Source: Saprospiraceae bacterium (lineage in GTDB: Bacteria > Bacteroidota > Bacteroidia > Chitinophagales > Saprospiraceae). From it: 64,000 bases of DNA. Both the position numbers and the translations under genes were made by a program. This document shows positions 48,190 to 56,159 of this stretch, piece by piece (the stretch's first letter is position 1; each line of letters starts with the position of its first letter). The DNA is taken from the NCBI GenBank assembly GCA_016710265.1, contig JADJJL010000001.1:1054001-1118000 (forward strand), read 5' to 3'. The notes below the pieces were generated by a model. The model was not told the DNA's origin. It was given only the letters and a program-made list of their open reading frames with translations, and searched no databases.

Positions 48190-50217
48190 ATGTCAGAGTT
48201 CAATTTAAATTCATCCTATAAACCCTCAGGAGATCAACCGGATGCCATACAACAACTTACTGATGGCATTAACAACAATGAACGCTCTCAGGTTTTATTG
48301 GGTGTTACCGGATCGGGTAAAACATTCACCATAGCGAATGTGATAGCAGCATCCAATAGACCTACCTTGGTCTTGTCCCACAACAAAACCTTGACCGCAC
48401 AACTCTATGGAGAATTTAAGGAATTTTTTCCAGACAATTCGGTAGAGTACTTTGTGAGCTACTACGATTATTATCAACCGGAAGCATATGTATCGGTTAC
48501 GGATACGTATATAGAAAAAGATCTTGCCATCAATGAAGAAGTCGATCGGTTAAGATTGAAGGCCACTTCTGCGATACTTTCCGGTAGAAGAGATGTAGTA
48601 GTGGTTGCGACTGTTTCTTGTATTTTTGGTATGGGAAATCCAGAAGATTACAAAGCAGGAATCATTCGACTTCAAAAAGACCAGGTATTGCCTAGAAATC
48701 AATTTTTATACCGATTGGTGGATAGCTTGTACAGTCGAACTGAAACCGATCTGAACCGAGGACAATTTAGGGTTAAAGGAGATACGGTGGACATCCATTT
48801 ACCGTATATCGAACGCGGACTCCGAATTCATTTTTTTGGAGATAAAATTGAACAATTGGATGAATTCGAACTGAGCAGCGGGAAGAAAATAAGCAGCATG
48901 GATTTTGCGGCCATTTTTCCAGCCAACTTATACGTTGCACCAAAAGATCGCTTTAAATCGGTGTTGGTCCATATTGAAAACGAATTGTTTGAACAGAAAA
49001 AATATTTTGCTTCTGAGGGAAAATACCTAGAAGCCAAACGCATTGAAGAGCGTACCCAATTGGATTTAGAAATGATGCGTGAATTGGGATATTGCAGCGG
49101 CATTGAAAACTATTCACGTTTTTTTGATGGACGCGCCAAAGGCACCAGACCATTTTGTTTGTTGGATTATTTTCCGGATGATTATCTCCTGGTCATTGAT
49201 GAAAGTCATGTGACCATTCCACAAATCAGAGGAATGTGGGGCGGAGACCGTGCGCGGAAGATGAACCTGGTTCAGTTTGGATTCCGATTGCCATCCGCAT
49301 TGGACAACCGACCATTGAGTTTTGAGGAATTTGAGCAACAAATTAATCAGGTCATTTTTGTGAGTGCGACACCGGCTGATTATGAAATGGGGCAAACCGA
49401 TGGATTGGTGGTAGAGCAAGTGGTTAGACCTACAGGACTTCTGGATCCTCCCATTGATGTGCGACCTTCCATGAATCAGATCGATGATTTATTGGATGAA
49501 ATTCACCACAGAAAAGAAAAAGGAGAAAGAGTCTTGGTCACCACATTGACCAAACGAATGTCTGAAGAGTTGTCGAAATATTTTCAAAATCTCAACTTGC
49601 GCTGCAAATACATTCACTCAGAAATCGACACCATGGAACGGGTCGAGATTCTAAGAGATTTAAGATTGGGAGAATTTGATGTATTGGTTGGAGTGAACTT
49701 ATTAAGGGAGGGTTTGGATTTGCCGGAAGTTTCTTTGGTGGCTATTCTCGATGCAGACAAGGAAGGATTTTTAAGAAACGCACGTTCATTGACCCAGACG
49801 GCAGGAAGAGCTGCTAGAAATGCAAATGGATTGGTCATTTTTTACGCAGATAAAATGACCGACAGCATGCGCAAGACCATTGAAGAAACTGAAAGAAGAA
49901 GGGTAAAACAAATGGCTTACAATACCGAACACGGCATTACACCGACGACCTTGAGTAAAACGAGAGAAGAAATCATGGAAAAATCTTCCATCTTGGATTT
50001 AAGAGGAAAGGGCACCAAAATTTATACCGGACCAGACGAACAATTGTCCATGGCAGCGGATCCATTGGTAGATTATTTATCACGTCCACAAATTGAAAAG
50101 CTCATCTTAGAATCTGAGAAAAAAATGAAGGAAGCGGCCAAAGATTTAGATTTTATCACAGCAGCCAGATTCAGAGATGAAATGCAAGCGTTGAAGAAAA
50201 AATTGCAAGGGATTTGA
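48190..50217 (+). CDS. uvrB: UvrABC excision nuclease subunit B
   Basis: UvrB is the damage-verifying helicase-like subunit of nucleotide excision repair. It is loaded by UvrA and recruits UvrC. The protein is 675 residues, normal for the family. Walker A is GVTGSGKT near residue 40, and the beta-hairpin that inserts between strands is in YYDYYQPEAY. Walker B is the VIDESH motif. The helicase motifs SATP, LVTTLTKRM, LLREGLDLPEVSL and QTAGRAARN follow. The C-terminal UVR domain (ESEKKMKEAAKDLDFITAARFRDE) that binds UvrC is complete. It is a stand-alone gene here. Confidence 0.97.
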   Translation: MSEFNLNSSYKPSGDQPDAIQQLTDGINNNERSQVLLGVTGSGKTFTIANVIAASNRPTLVLSHNKTLTAQLYGEFKEFFPDNSVEYFVSYYDYYQPEAYVSVTDTYIEKDLAINEEVDRLRLKATSAILSGRRDVVVVATVSCIFGMGNPEDYKAGIIRLQKDQVLPRNQFLYRLVDSLYSRTETDLNRGQFRVKGDTVDIHLPYIERGLRIHFFGDKIEQLDEFELSSGKKISSMDFAAIFPANLYVAPKDRFKSVLVHIENELFEQKKYFASEGKYLEAKRIEERTQLDLEMMRELGYCSGIENYSRFFDGRAKGTRPFCLLDYFPDDYLLVIDESHVTIPQIRGMWGGDRARKMNLVQFGFRLPSALDNRPLSFEEFEQQINQVIFVSATPADYEMGQTDGLVVEQVVRPTGLLDPPIDVRPSMNQIDDLLDEIHHRKEKGERVLVTTLTKRMSEELSKYFQNLNLRCKYIHSEIDTMERVEILRDLRLGEFDVLVGVNLLREGLDLPEVSLVAILDADKEGFLRNARSLTQTAGRAARNANGLVIFYADKMTDSMRKTIEETERRRVKQMAYNTEHGITPTTLSKTREEIMEKSSILDLRGKGTKIYTGPDEQLSMAADPLVDYLSRPQIEKLILESEKKMKEAAKDLDFITAARFRDEMQALKKKLQGI

Positions 50218-50388
50218 GTTTTAAGTGTTGAGTTTTAAGTTATGAGTTTAATGGGATGAGTTTTTAGGTTTGAAAATTGGAAATCACATTTATAAACTTC
50301 AAGAAAATTAATATTTGTAATTAGCCTAAATATTTTTATTATATATTTAAATATTGTACAACTCCTATTTATTTTTCAATAAAATTTT
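50218..50388. repeat. TTTTAAG-type micro-repeats and AT-rich spacer
   Basis: GAGTTTTAAG occurs twice within 50215-50250 around TGTT. Related sequence in reverse orientation occurs at 51117-51150, on the other side of the 217-residue gene. The rest of the spacer is AT-rich without a clear promoter. Confidence 0.4.
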
Positions 50389-51042
50389 ATGATGAAGCAC
50401 CTTCTTATTTTTATACTAGCTTTAATTTGTTTCCAAACTTTAAAAGCTAGTAACTATCCTGGATATATTATTGATAATCAAAATAATAGACACAATGGAT
50501 ACGTTCAAATGTTTAAAGGTTTTGATAAAGATATTTTCTTAAAAACAGAACTGGAAGGAACTAAGAAGAAAATTAAATCTGTAGAACTAAAAGAGATTGG
50601 ATTATACTCTGAAAATATTAAAGATACAGTTATTTATACTAAACATAATGCAGCTGAGATGCTATTTGGAGGTAAATTAAAAAAGTTAGATGAACAGGTG
50701 TGGGCTCATCAAATTTACAAATCAGATAAAATAGAAGGCTATTATGCTCCCTCAGCAATCTCTGATGTGACAAATACACCAGGAGGTAGTACTAAAACTA
50801 TAAATGAATATCAAACATTTAATGGGTATATAAAACTACCACAGGATAATTTTATAATATTCATTTATACTAAATATGGCAATGGGCCTATCGTTGTTGG
50901 TGGTCATAAAACAATGCGGACAATGTTTAAATATGCTGTAAAGAAAGCATGTCCATTGATAGAAGAGAAACTTGATAAAGAGAAATACAAAATGGAGGAA
51001 TTTATAAAAATGTTGGAGGGTTATACTGAATTTTGTAAATAA
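50389..51042 (+). CDS. Exported hypothetical protein
   Basis: A 217-residue protein with a signal peptide (MMKHLLIFILALICFQTLKA). The mature part is Lys-rich and resembles the general layout of small Bacteroidota exported proteins with YIIDNQNNRHNGYVQ near the N-terminus; I do not recognise a family. The central GYYAPSAISDV and the charged C-terminal helix (EEKLDKEKYKMEEFIKM) are the only notable segments. It is more AT-rich than its neighbours and sits between small inverted TTTTAAG-type repeats, which hints at recent arrival, but no mobility gene is present. Confidence 0.6.
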   Translation: MMKHLLIFILALICFQTLKASNYPGYIIDNQNNRHNGYVQMFKGFDKDIFLKTELEGTKKKIKSVELKEIGLYSENIKDTVIYTKHNAAEMLFGGKLKKLDEQVWAHQIYKSDKIEGYYAPSAISDVTNTPGGSTKTINEYQTFNGYIKLPQDNFIIFIYTKYGNGPIVVGGHKTMRTMFKYAVKKACPLIEEKLDKEKYKMEEFIKMLEGYTEFCK

Positions 51043-51174
51043 TTTATCCACATTTTGTTTACTCTAACTCAAGGAAGCCATTAGAGCAAAATGTGATTTA
51101 GGCACTCAAAAAAGTGAACTTAACACTTAAAATTTAAAACTTAAAACTTCCTCTTTTAGTTTTAAGAATCTTTT

Positions 51175-51182
51175 TACCTTTG
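51175..51182 (+). promoter_or_regulatory. -7 box of tRNA-Leu promoter
   Basis: TACCTTTG lies 15 nt before the 5' end of the tRNA. Confidence 0.5.
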
Positions 51183-51197
51183 CCATCCTTTCCGAAT

Positions 51198-51282
51198 ACC
51201 GAAATGGCGGAACTGGTAGACGCGCTGGACTCAAAATCCAGTGACCTTTAAAGTCGTGTGGGTTCGAGTCCCACTTTCGGTA
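51198..51282 (+). tRNA. tRNA-Leu (anticodon CAA)
   Basis: An 85-nt class II tRNA. The acceptor stem ACCGAAA pairs with TTTCGGT. The D-arm has TGGCGGAACTGGTAGACGCG. The anticodon stem CTGGA/TCCAG encloses CTCAAAA, giving anticodon CAA (UUG codons). A variable arm (GTGACCTTTAAAGTCGT) typical of Leu tRNAs precedes the T-arm with GGTTCGAGTCCC. The 3' CCA is not encoded. Confidence 0.93.
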
Positions 51283-51301
51283 CATTTCCAGTTTAAATAG
51301 T

Positions 51302-51333
51302 AAAAGGCGCCATCCGAAAATGAGCGCCTTTTT
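51302..51333 (+). terminator. Rho-independent terminator after tRNA-Leu
   Basis: Perfect arms AAAAGGCGC and GCGCCTTTT around a 13-base loop, followed by more T, 20 nt after the tRNA. Confidence 0.85.
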
Positions 51334-51739
51334 ACTGGTTTCATCCATTCATTCATTCTTAATATCCGTACTAGGATTCATTCCATTTCAAATACTGCCA
51401 AGCTTTCCAAGATGATTTTTGAAGGCACCCCGACAGAATGGCACACATTTTGAATTATTAGGGAAAGACAACGTTGTAATTTGGAAGAATTGGGATTAGA
51501 CCCATTACGCAATGCACTTATTTATTTCGTGCCTTTGTAAACCTTAAAGATTCCATCCAAATATTTGCTGAATTCCAGCTTTTTTCATTCAAAATCAGTT
51601 TTTTCAAAACAAAAACTATACCAAATTTAAAATTGGTACGGTTTTGGAAATGCCGACAAGCGTTTTTTTATAATTTATTTTAGAGACAGTAAAGCCTGTT
51701 AATAAGTATTGAACATTTGTAAGACCCAAAAGCCTTGAT
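51334..51739. other. Spacer between tRNA-Leu and cysS
   Basis: About 400 bases with no supported gene. It contains a short CATTC tandem (near 51344) and AT-rich stretches. Short open stretches around 51430-51530 are broken by stops in every frame. I see no RNA structure beyond the tRNA terminator. Confidence 0.4.
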
Positions 51740-51747
51740 TACCTTTG
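51740..51747 (+). promoter_or_regulatory. -7 box of cysS promoter
   Basis: TACCTTTG lies only 4 nt before the cysS ATG at 51752, implying a leaderless or near-leaderless mRNA. Confidence 0.55.
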
Positions 51748-51751
51748 CACA

Positions 51752-53236
51752 ATGACAAGAAAACTAAGCATTTACAATAGCCTTTCCCGTGAGAAAGAAG
51801 CTTTAGTGCCAATCACCGAAGGAAGATTAGGAATGTATGTCTGCGGACCCACCGTGTACAACGATGTGCATCTTGGCAATTGTAGAACTTTTGTCTCATT
51901 TGACATTATATATAGGTATCTTTTGAAAGCCGGATACAAAGTTCGTTATGTAAGAAATATTACGGACGTAGGCCACTTGTTGGACGATGGAGAAGACAGG
52001 ATGTCGAAGGGAGCTCGTTTGGATCAATTGGAACCCATGGAAGTTGCCCAAAAATATACCCATGGATTCCATGAAATGATGCAGATCTTTAATACGCTCT
52101 CTCCTAGTATAGAACCCAGAGCTACCGGGCATATCATCGAACAAATTAAAATGGTGCATGATATTCTGGATCGTGGATATGCCTATATAAAAAATGGTTC
52201 GGTCTATTTTGATACTCCAAAATTTATCAAAGACGGTCATCCTTATGGAAAATTAAGTGGCAGGATTGTAGAAGATCTACTCACAGAGACCAGAGACAAC
52301 TTAAAAAATCAAGATGAGAAAAATCATCCGTCTGATTTTGCACTTTGGATCAAAGCAACCGAAGAACACATTATGCGATGGGAATCACCCTGGTCCGTCG
52401 GCTTTCCGGGGTGGCATTTGGAATGTTCGGCCATGAGCACTAAATACCTGGGAGAAAATTTTGACATCCATGGTGGAGGAAATGATTTAAAATTTCCACA
52501 TCATGAAAACGAAATAGCTCAAAACGTGGGGTCTTGCGGTCATGCCCCCGCAAAATATTGGTTACATACCAACATGCTCTTGCTCAATGGCAAGAAAATG
52601 TCCAAATCGGACGGCAATACCATTTCTCCACCTGAATTATTTTCCGGTCAAAGTGAGCATATCAGCAAAGCCTACAGCCCCATGGTGGTCAAGTTTTTTA
52701 TGATGCAGGCACATTACAGAAGTCCGCTGGATATTACGGATGACGCATTGCAAGCTGCAGAAAAGGGCTTTAAAAGATTGATGGAAACCTTAAGAATTGC
52801 TCAAGAACATCAACCAACATTACCTGCTACAGGAAACAAAGACCTGGAAATACAAAAAATCATAGATGGCATCTGGGCCAATATGGATGATGACTTTAAT
52901 GTGCCAAATGCCTTGTCCGGAATTTTTGAATTGTCGGGTATCATTAATTCTATAAAAGATGGACATCTTAAATCTGAAGAAGTTGGAGATAATAGCTGGA
53001 AAGAAATGTGCAGTTTTATACTTGACTTCGTACATCAAGTGATGGCATTAAAAAATGAAAATGAAGAATCTGATGTCAAAACGGTGGGTGGTCTTATGGA
53101 CCTAATCATTGATCTTCGAAAAGACATTAGAGAGAAAAAAGATTGGGCTGCTTCAGACAAAATCCGAGATGCCTTACTTGAACTTGGCATCCAACTAAAA
53201 GATGGCAAGGCAGGTACAGAATGGAATAGAAGTTGA
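51752..53236 (+). CDS. cysS: Cysteinyl-tRNA synthetase
   Basis: A class I aminoacyl-tRNA synthetase of 494 residues, charging tRNA-Cys in the cytoplasm. The zinc-binding first Cys is in MYVCGPTVYND. The HIGH motif appears as VHLGN. The central zinc site is in GWHLECSAMS, followed by HGGGNDLKFPHHENEIAQ. The class I KMSKS motif is present as KKMSKSDGN. The DALR-like anticodon region and C-terminus (KDWAASDKIRDALLELGIQLKDG) are complete. A thioredoxin-like lipoprotein gene starts 15 nt after its stop. Confidence 0.97.
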   Translation: MTRKLSIYNSLSREKEALVPITEGRLGMYVCGPTVYNDVHLGNCRTFVSFDIIYRYLLKAGYKVRYVRNITDVGHLLDDGEDRMSKGARLDQLEPMEVAQKYTHGFHEMMQIFNTLSPSIEPRATGHIIEQIKMVHDILDRGYAYIKNGSVYFDTPKFIKDGHPYGKLSGRIVEDLLTETRDNLKNQDEKNHPSDFALWIKATEEHIMRWESPWSVGFPGWHLECSAMSTKYLGENFDIHGGGNDLKFPHHENEIAQNVGSCGHAPAKYWLHTNMLLLNGKKMSKSDGNTISPPELFSGQSEHISKAYSPMVVKFFMMQAHYRSPLDITDDALQAAEKGFKRLMETLRIAQEHQPTLPATGNKDLEIQKIIDGIWANMDDDFNVPNALSGIFELSGIINSIKDGHLKSEEVGDNSWKEMCSFILDFVHQVMALKNENEESDVKTVGGLMDLIIDLRKDIREKKDWAASDKIRDALLELGIQLKDGKAGTEWNRS

Positions 53237-53251
53237 TTGTGGCAAAATTGC

Positions 53252-53827
53252 ATGCCTAAATTTAAAAATAAAAGGTATCTCTGTTGGATTCCCTTGTTCA
53301 TCTTTTCGTGCTTCTCGAAAGGAACAAAGATTGGGAATGAAGCTCCTGAGCTTGCACCCATGCGGTGGTGGAACAGGGAAATACCATCATTGCATTCTTT
53401 AAAATCAAAAGTTGTGTTTATCCGATGGTGGACGGATCAATGTCAATTTTGTGAAGCATCTGCAGATGCGCTCAATGAATGGCATCAGGAATTAGCTGAT
53501 TCTGGATTGGTGGTGTTGGGTGTTTATCATCCAAAACCTGCACCGCGTATTTTAGAAGACAATGAGGTGTACGACTATATTCGGGAAAAGAATTTTACTT
53601 TTCCAATAGCAGAAGACGCCCAGTGGACCAATTTAACCAAATATCGCACTGAAAATGAATTGAGCGAATTTACCTCTGTTAGTTTTTTGTTGGACAAAAA
53701 AGGCATCATTCGTTATATTCATCCAGGAGGAGAATATCACAAGGAATATAAAGATGGACATGATAAATGCGTCCGGCAGTTTCATGTGATTGACAGTTTG
53801 ATTAGGGTTTTGTTAAAAGAAAAATAG
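53252..53827 (+). CDS. TlpA/AhpC-TSA-type thioredoxin-fold lipoprotein
   Basis: A 191-residue exported redoxin. The ATG at 53252 gives a short signal with lipobox FIFSC, so Cys20 is probably lipidated. A thioredoxin fold follows with active site CQFC in RWWTDQCQFCEAS, and the cis-Pro region near SVSFLLDKKG. The call is a ResA/TlpA-type periplasmic thiol-disulfide protein. Its substrate is unknown. It follows cysS by 15 nt and may be read from the same transcript. A TTG at 53237 in frame is less likely because it would add residues before the basic n-region. Confidence 0.8.
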   Translation: MPKFKNKRYLCWIPLFIFSCFSKGTKIGNEAPELAPMRWWNREIPSLHSLKSKVVFIRWWTDQCQFCEASADALNEWHQELADSGLVVLGVYHPKPAPRILEDNEVYDYIREKNFTFPIAEDAQWTNLTKYRTENELSEFTSVSFLLDKKGIIRYIHPGGEYHKEYKDGHDKCVRQFHVIDSLIRVLLKEK

Positions 53828-53835
53828 AGAAGTGG

Positions 53836-53857
53836 ATACTTGTCGCGTATGGCGCGA
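53836..53857. repeat. REP-like palindromic element, copy 1
   Basis: ATACTTG followed by TCGCGTATGGCGCGA. The arms TCGCGT/GCGCGA form a near-perfect palindrome around ATG. A copy with one base difference is at 55632-55653. Confidence 0.55.
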
Positions 53858-53873
53858 TTGCCCAATTAAGAAT

Positions 53874-53881
53874 TAACTTTG
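53874..53881 (+). promoter_or_regulatory. -7 box of GGGP synthase promoter
   Basis: TAACTTTG, 12 nt before the ATG at 53894. The in-frame TTG at 53879 lies inside the box, so it is rejected as start. Confidence 0.5.
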
Positions 53882-53893
53882 CAACTGAAAACA

Positions 53894-54661
53894 ATGAGTA
53901 AAGGACAATTATACAAGCACATTCTTCTTCGAAAACAACAAGGTATCAAAAGCCTGGCGGTTTTGGTGGATCCGGATCGAAGCAAGTCAAAGGATTTTGA
54001 TTTATTACTTGACAGATCTATCCAAAATAAGGTTGATTTTTTCTTTATCGGAGGTAGTCTAATTTTAGACAACGCCATGCCTGAAATGATCCGAAAAATT
54101 AAAAGTCAAACCAACATCCCAGTGATCATTTTTCCGGGAAATGGAATGCAAATAAACCCTGAGGCGGACGCATTTTTGTTATTGTCTTTGGTTTCTGGAA
54201 GAAATCCAGATTACTTGATTGGCAGACAAGTTGAAGCAGCCATAACTTTAAGAAATTCGGGATTGGAAATTATACCTACAGCCTATATCCTTGTAGATGG
54301 AGGTAATGTGTCCAGTACTGCTTATATCACACAAACCATGCCCATACCTGCCCATCGTCCGGAGCTAGCTGTAGCCACGGCTGTTGCAGCAGAGCAGTTG
54401 GGCATGAAAATGATCTATCTCGAAGCAGGAAGTGGGGCTAAATGGCCATTAAACGCTAAGTTGGTTTCTCGCGTCTCTCAAAATGTTCCATTGCCTTTAA
54501 TCACAGGAGGAGGAATAAAAAATGGAACCACATGTTACGAACTATATAAATCTGGTTCTGATTTGATCGTTGTTGGAAATGCCCTAGAAGAAAATCCGGC
54601 GTTAATACATGAGCTTACCCAAGCCAGAAATGAGGCCAATCAAATCCATACTAAGTTATGA
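53894..54661 (+). CDS. Geranylgeranylglyceryl phosphate synthase family protein (GGGPS/PcrB)
   Basis: A 255-residue TIM-barrel prenyltransferase. The family makes archaeal-type ether links between glycerol 1-phosphate and a polyprenyl chain; bacterial members also occur in Bacteroidota. Conserved segments are LVDPDRSK, FFIGGSLI, VIIFPGNGMQI, FLLLSLVSGRNPDYLIG, TAYILVDGG, IYLEAGSGA and LITGGGIKN with VVGNALEENP for phosphate binding. It overlaps rsgA by 4 nt (ATGA). Its metabolic product in this host is not established from sequence alone. Confidence 0.88.
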   Translation: MSKGQLYKHILLRKQQGIKSLAVLVDPDRSKSKDFDLLLDRSIQNKVDFFFIGGSLILDNAMPEMIRKIKSQTNIPVIIFPGNGMQINPEADAFLLLSLVSGRNPDYLIGRQVEAAITLRNSGLEIIPTAYILVDGGNVSSTAYITQTMPIPAHRPELAVATAVAAEQLGMKMIYLEAGSGAKWPLNAKLVSRVSQNVPLPLITGGGIKNGTTCYELYKSGSDLIVVGNALEENPALIHELTQARNEANQIHTKL

Positions 54662-55608
54662 ACAAAGGATTGGTGACAAGATCCACCGGAAGTTGGTATG
54701 AGGTGTACATGCCTGAGACCAAGCTGACCATTAAATGCAGAATTGCAGGAAAAATGAAGTTGTTGGAAAAGGAATTAACCAACCCGGTAGCAGTAGGTGA
54801 TTACGTGATGGTTTTACCGGAAGGTGATGATCAGGGGGTCATTCAATCCATTTTACCTAGAAAGAATTTTATTGCACGTCAAAGTCCCAGAAAAAAACAT
54901 CAAATCCATATTATTGCAGCCAACATTGATTTGGCAATTGTCTTATCTACCATTCGTGAACCCGATCTCAAATTGGGATTCATCGATCGTTTTTTATTGA
55001 CCACAGAACCTCGGGATATTCCTGCATTGATCGTTTTTAATAAATCGGATCTTTGGAATGAGGAGGATTGGGAAACCTTCAAGTCCGTAGAATGGATGTA
55101 CCAAAGAATTGGTTATTCGGTATTGTCTATCTCCACAGTGAATCGTGAAAATATTGATCAGTTGGAAAAACTCATTTTCCACAAAACAAGCCTAATTACC
55201 GGCCAGTCCGGTGCTGGAAAAAGCAGTCTTTTAAATGCCCTACATCCGATGATGGATTTGAAAACTTCAGAACTCAGTAATTATACCGGTAAGGGAACCC
55301 ATACCACCACTTTCGCAGAAATGTTTGAAATTAGCGACAACACATTTGTCATTGATACCCCCGGCATTAAAACTCTTGGCTTTAACAATATGGAAGTCAT
55401 GGATGCTGCTCATAATTTTAAAGAATTTTTCCAATTTTCCAACCAATGCAGATTTGGAAATTTATGTACACATCGTAACGAACCTGACTGCGCTGTTAAA
55501 CAAGCCATCGAGAACAATGAAATCTCATCCCTTAGATACCAAAGCTATTTGTCGATCTGCGAAGAAATAGAGGGACAGAATTATTGGGAGAGGAAGAAGA
55601 AATATTGA
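54658..55608 (+). CDS. rsgA: Ribosome small subunit biogenesis GTPase RsgA
   Basis: A 316-residue circularly permuted GTPase that helps mature the 30S subunit. An N-terminal OB-fold (~1-75) starts the protein. The G-motifs appear in permuted order: G4 NKSDLW near 125, G1 GQSGAGKSSLLNAL near 182, then G3 DTPGI. The C-terminal zinc site has CRFGNLCTHRNEPDC. All family hallmarks are intact. The start overlaps the GGGPS stop by 4 nt, so translation is likely coupled. Confidence 0.95.
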   Translation: MNKGLVTRSTGSWYEVYMPETKLTIKCRIAGKMKLLEKELTNPVAVGDYVMVLPEGDDQGVIQSILPRKNFIARQSPRKKHQIHIIAANIDLAIVLSTIREPDLKLGFIDRFLLTTEPRDIPALIVFNKSDLWNEEDWETFKSVEWMYQRIGYSVLSISTVNRENIDQLEKLIFHKTSLITGQSGAGKSSLLNALHPMMDLKTSELSNYTGKGTHTTTFAEMFEISDNTFVIDTPGIKTLGFNNMEVMDAAHNFKEFFQFSNQCRFGNLCTHRNEPDCAVKQAIENNEISSLRYQSYLSICEEIEGQNYWERKKKY

Positions 55609-55631
55609 GGACAATTCACAATTGACAATGA

Positions 55632-55653
55632 ATACTTGTCGCGCATGGCGCGA
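55632..55653. repeat. REP-like palindromic element, copy 2
   Basis: ATACTTG followed by TCGCGCATGGCGCGA, a perfect 6-bp-arm palindrome around ATG. It sits between rsgA and the four-helix-bundle gene, with ACAATTG motifs on both sides. Confidence 0.6.
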
Positions 55654-55691
55654 ATGGACAATTGATTATTGAAAATTATAATTAGTAATAG

Positions 55692-56051
55692 ATGATGAAG
55701 GGCCCAAATATTATTAAAGAAAAGAGTTTGGCTTTTGCAATAGAAATAGTCAATTTGTGCACTGACCTACAAGAAAAAAAAGAATATATTCTCTCCAAGC
55801 AATTAATGCGCTCAGGAACGGCAATTGGGGCTTTGATTAGGGAGGCAGAACAGGCAGAAAGTTCAAAGGATTTTATACATAAACTTTCCATAGCGTTGAA
55901 AGAAGCCAATGAAACAGAATATTGGTTGGAATTGCTGATAAAAACAAATCGTTTAAGTGAGGATGATTTTAAGTTGCTGGACTTGAAAACAAAGGAGCTT
56001 TTAAAATTATTAATTAGCATTATCAAAACAACAAAATCAAGGAATTTGTAA
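55692..56051 (+). CDS. Four helix bundle protein (S23 rRNA intervening-sequence family)
   Basis: A 119-residue all-helical protein of the TIGR02436/PF05635 family, forming a pentameric four-helix bundle in relatives. Diagnostic segments: FAIEIVNLCTDL, YILSKQLMRSGTAIGALIREAEQAES, FIHKLSIALKEANETEYWLELL. The family was first found inside 23S rRNA intervening sequences, but many copies, as here, are free-standing and sit among short intergenic repeats. Its function is unknown. The flanks here carry ACAATTG repeats on both sides and a REP-like element upstream, so the gene may travel with these repeats. A second ATG one codon later is an equal start. Confidence 0.88.
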   Translation: MMKGPNIIKEKSLAFAIEIVNLCTDLQEKKEYILSKQLMRSGTAIGALIREAEQAESSKDFIHKLSIALKEANETEYWLELLIKTNRLSEDDFKLLDLKTKELLKLLISIIKTTKSRNL

Positions 56052-56055
56052 GGAG

Positions 56056-56154
56056 AATGGACAATTGACAATTGACAATGGAGGGACAATGACAATGGAA
56101 AATTGTCAACTGTCAATTGTCAACTGTCAATTGTCAACTACCAACTGCCAATTG
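56056..56154. repeat. Inverted cluster of ACAATTG / CAATTGT micro-repeats
   Basis: The left half repeats GACAATTGACAAT and the right half repeats the complement TTGTCAATTGTCAACTG, so the segment can fold into a long hairpin. It lies between the convergent four-helix-bundle and DUF3667 genes and could act as a bidirectional transcription stop. Similar motifs occur upstream at 55610-55665. Confidence 0.6.
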
Positions 56155-56159
56155 AATGA

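Noticed and set aside
50389..51042. Mobile cassette bounded by TTTTAAG repeats
   Set aside because: The flanking repeats are short, low-complexity and imperfect, and no mobility gene or target duplication is seen.
51334..51739. Decayed gene between tRNA-Leu and cysS
   Set aside because: Short open stretches exist but do not resemble any protein and are closed by stops in all frames.
55682..56116. 144-codon minus-strand frame opposite the four-helix-bundle gene
   Set aside because: The plus strand encodes a recognisable family; the minus frame is its shadow extended through the ACAATTG repeats.
56056..56154. Possible CRISPR array
   Set aside because: Repeat units are ~7-14 bases without regular unique spacers, and the two halves are inverted; no cas genes are present.
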